Source of the DNA: an uncultured Eubacterium sp. | GTDB taxonomy: Bacteria > Bacillota_A > Clostridia > Lachnospirales > Lachnospiraceae | Reading direction: 5' to 3' | DNA: 8,454 nt | NCBI GenBank assembly: GCA_947653505.1 | Contig: CANTHI010000143.1 | Location: 1 to 8,454 of the forward strand | Shown here: one piece after another, positions 7,425-8,454 of the stretch | Position numbering within the stretch: the first letter of the stretch is position 1 | Layout: every line of letters starts with the position of its first letter | Translations under genes and position numbers: made by a program | Notes under the pieces: model-generated | The model's database searches: none | What the model was told of the DNA's origin: nothing | The model's input: the letters and a program-made list of their open reading frames with translations, nothing else

Positions 7425-8454
7425 GTGAACACTGCAGTTCTTGGCGCCGGAATTGCCGGACTGGCATATATGGCGCATGTGCAAGGAGAACAAGAGGATC
7501 ATATAACGATCTATGAAAAAAACAGCAGGCCGGGTGGTCTTTGTATGACGATGGAGCGGGATGGTTTTTTGTTTGATCTGGGACCGCATATGTCTTTTAC
7601 CGCCGACCAGACGGTGCGCGCGCTCTTTGACCAGTCACGCTATCGGACGATGCCGCCGGAGCTGGTAAGCTATTATAAAGGAAAGTATGTAAAGCATCCG
7701 GTCAGCCATAACCTGTATGGCCTTGACGTAGCAGAACGCTGCGAGTGTCTGGAGAGTTTTCTGGACAGGGATACGGACCGCAAAATCTGTAATTATGCCG
7801 ACTGGCTGTCATGTTCTTATGGAACAGTCATGAAAGAAAGATTTTATGATGTCTATACGAGAAAGTACTGGCGGATGGAGTCCGAAAAGCTGTCGGCATC
7901 CTGGATGGGGCCCAGATTTGTCCATACAGACCGGCATCAGGTACTGTATGGAGCCATGACAGACAATACGGGAAACGGTATGTATATGCAGGAGCTCCGG
8001 TATCCGGTTCAGGGCGGGTTTGAGACATTTCTGAATCCTTTAAAAGAACCGGACCAGACGGTATATAAGAGCATCCGGTACAAAAAAGAAGTGAAATCGG
8101 TAGATGCTGACAGGAAAGTACTGTTCTTTTCAGATGGAACCACAGCTTCTTATGACAGGCTGGTGAGCTCCCTGCCTCTGAACCGGATGCCATACATCAT
8201 ACAAAATGCTCCTGCGCAGGTAAAAGCTGCGGCTGACAGGCTCAGATATACAAAAATCAGTATGGTGACAGTAGCATTTGGGATACCGGATGCCGCCAGA
8301 TATCTGAGTCTGTATGTATACGATGAGGATATCCTGGCTGCACGGATCCACAGTCCGTGTCCAGATGATAGATCTCAAACTGATAAGAACTGCATCCTTT
8401 TGGCACGTTATTTTCTGACATCAGACCCGGACTGTGGATCCGTGCAGCCAGATA
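7425..8454 (+). CDS. FAD-dependent oxidoreductase, protoporphyrinogen oxidase/amine oxidase-like, 3' partial
   Basis: The protein opens with an FAD-binding Rossmann motif, AVLGAGIAGLAY (G7-x-G9-x-x-G12). The acidic ribose contact ends the second strand (IYEK, E31), followed by RPGGL (35-39) and DGFLFDLGPHMSF (46-58), the typical layout of amine oxidase, HemY and UDP-galactopyranose mutase relatives. A family-like YPVQGGFETFLNPL lies at 193-206, and a second FAD-region strand, YDRLVSSLPL, near 243-252. Members of this group are common in polysaccharide clusters, where their reactions are mostly unassigned; redox change or ring rearrangement of a sugar nucleotide is a guess. The frame is open to the right edge, with 343 codons seen against 430-500 usual for the group. 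Codons up to 8357 look sound. From 8358 the protein looks wrong, because the DNA between two inverted repeat arms appears flipped (see findings). The gene follows the ThDP gene by 21 bases. Confidence 0.8.
   Translation, partial: MNTAVLGAGIAGLAYMAHVQGEQEDHITIYEKNSRPGGLCMTMERDGFLFDLGPHMSFTADQTVRALFDQSRYRTMPPELVSYYKGKYVKHPVSHNLYGLDVAERCECLESFLDRDTDRKICNYADWLSCSYGTVMKERFYDVYTRKYWRMESEKLSASWMGPRFVHTDRHQVLYGAMTDNTGNGMYMQELRYPVQGGFETFLNPLKEPDQTVYKSIRYKKEVKSVDADRKVLFFSDGTTASYDRLVSSLPLNRMPYIIQNAPAQVKAAADRLRYTKISMVTVAFGIPDAARYLSLYVYDEDILAARIHSPCPDDRSQTDKNCILLARYFLTSDPDCGSVQPD
8334..8451. repeat. Perfect 24-base inverted repeat flanking a 70-base segment
   Basis: The left arm 8334-8357 (core ggctgcacggatccacag) is the exact reverse complement of 8428-8451, with 70 bases between. 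Both arms lie inside the oxidoreductase reading frame. Beyond the outer end of the right arm, the final bases 'ata' again match the complement of the sequence left of the first arm if one G is skipped. The reverse complement of the middle segment stays open in the same frame and gives more family-like protein than the strand shown. The cause is either a genuine invertible element or an assembly or amplification fold-back. Confidence 0.85.

Overview
The window reads as one co-directional stretch of a surface-polysaccharide (capsule or exopolysaccharide) biosynthesis cluster. All six genes lie on the + strand. Gaps are at most 35 bases, one pair overlaps, and every internal start has a purine-rich Shine-Dalgarno sequence (AGGAGG before two of them). 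Strong AGGAGG sites, frequent GTG/TTG starts, moderate GC and codon use suggest a Gram-positive Clostridia member, perhaps Lachnospiraceae. That is inference from style, with no marker gene present. No promoter, terminator, RNA gene, CRISPR array, insertion sequence or gene-free stretch over 300 bases was seen.

Left part (1-4827), sugar transfer: a two-domain GT4 glycosyltransferase cut by the left edge; a multi-spanning GT-C-like membrane protein with a C-terminal beta-sandwich-like domain; and a soluble GT2 enzyme of the polyprenyl-phosphate glycosyltransferase (DPM1-like) type. The last two look like a donor-making and donor-using pair acting at the membrane.

Right part (4863-8454), sugar-nucleotide chemistry: rfbF (glucose-1-phosphate cytidylyltransferase, giving CDP-glucose); a thiamine-diphosphate enzyme of the acetolactate synthase superfamily; and the first part of an FAD-dependent oxidoreductase of the protoporphyrinogen oxidase/amine oxidase/UDP-galactopyranose mutase-like group. 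A cytidylyltransferase next to a ThDP carboligase recalls branched CDP-sugar routes such as yersiniose A (YerE). No CDP-glucose 4,6-dehydratase (rfbG) is in view, so the pathway is incomplete here.

The most striking observation is at the right end. Inside the oxidoreductase gene a perfect 24-base inverted repeat (8334-8357 / 8428-8451) flanks 70 bases. Read as given, those 70 bases encode unfamiliar protein. Their reverse complement, in the same frame, encodes MSENNVPKGCSSYQFEIY, which looks like the expected conserved stretch of this family. The segment is therefore inverted relative to a normal gene. This is either an invertible (phase-variable) segment or, more likely given that it sits at the very end of the sequence, a fold-back chimera. 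Protein sequence after 8357 should not be trusted.
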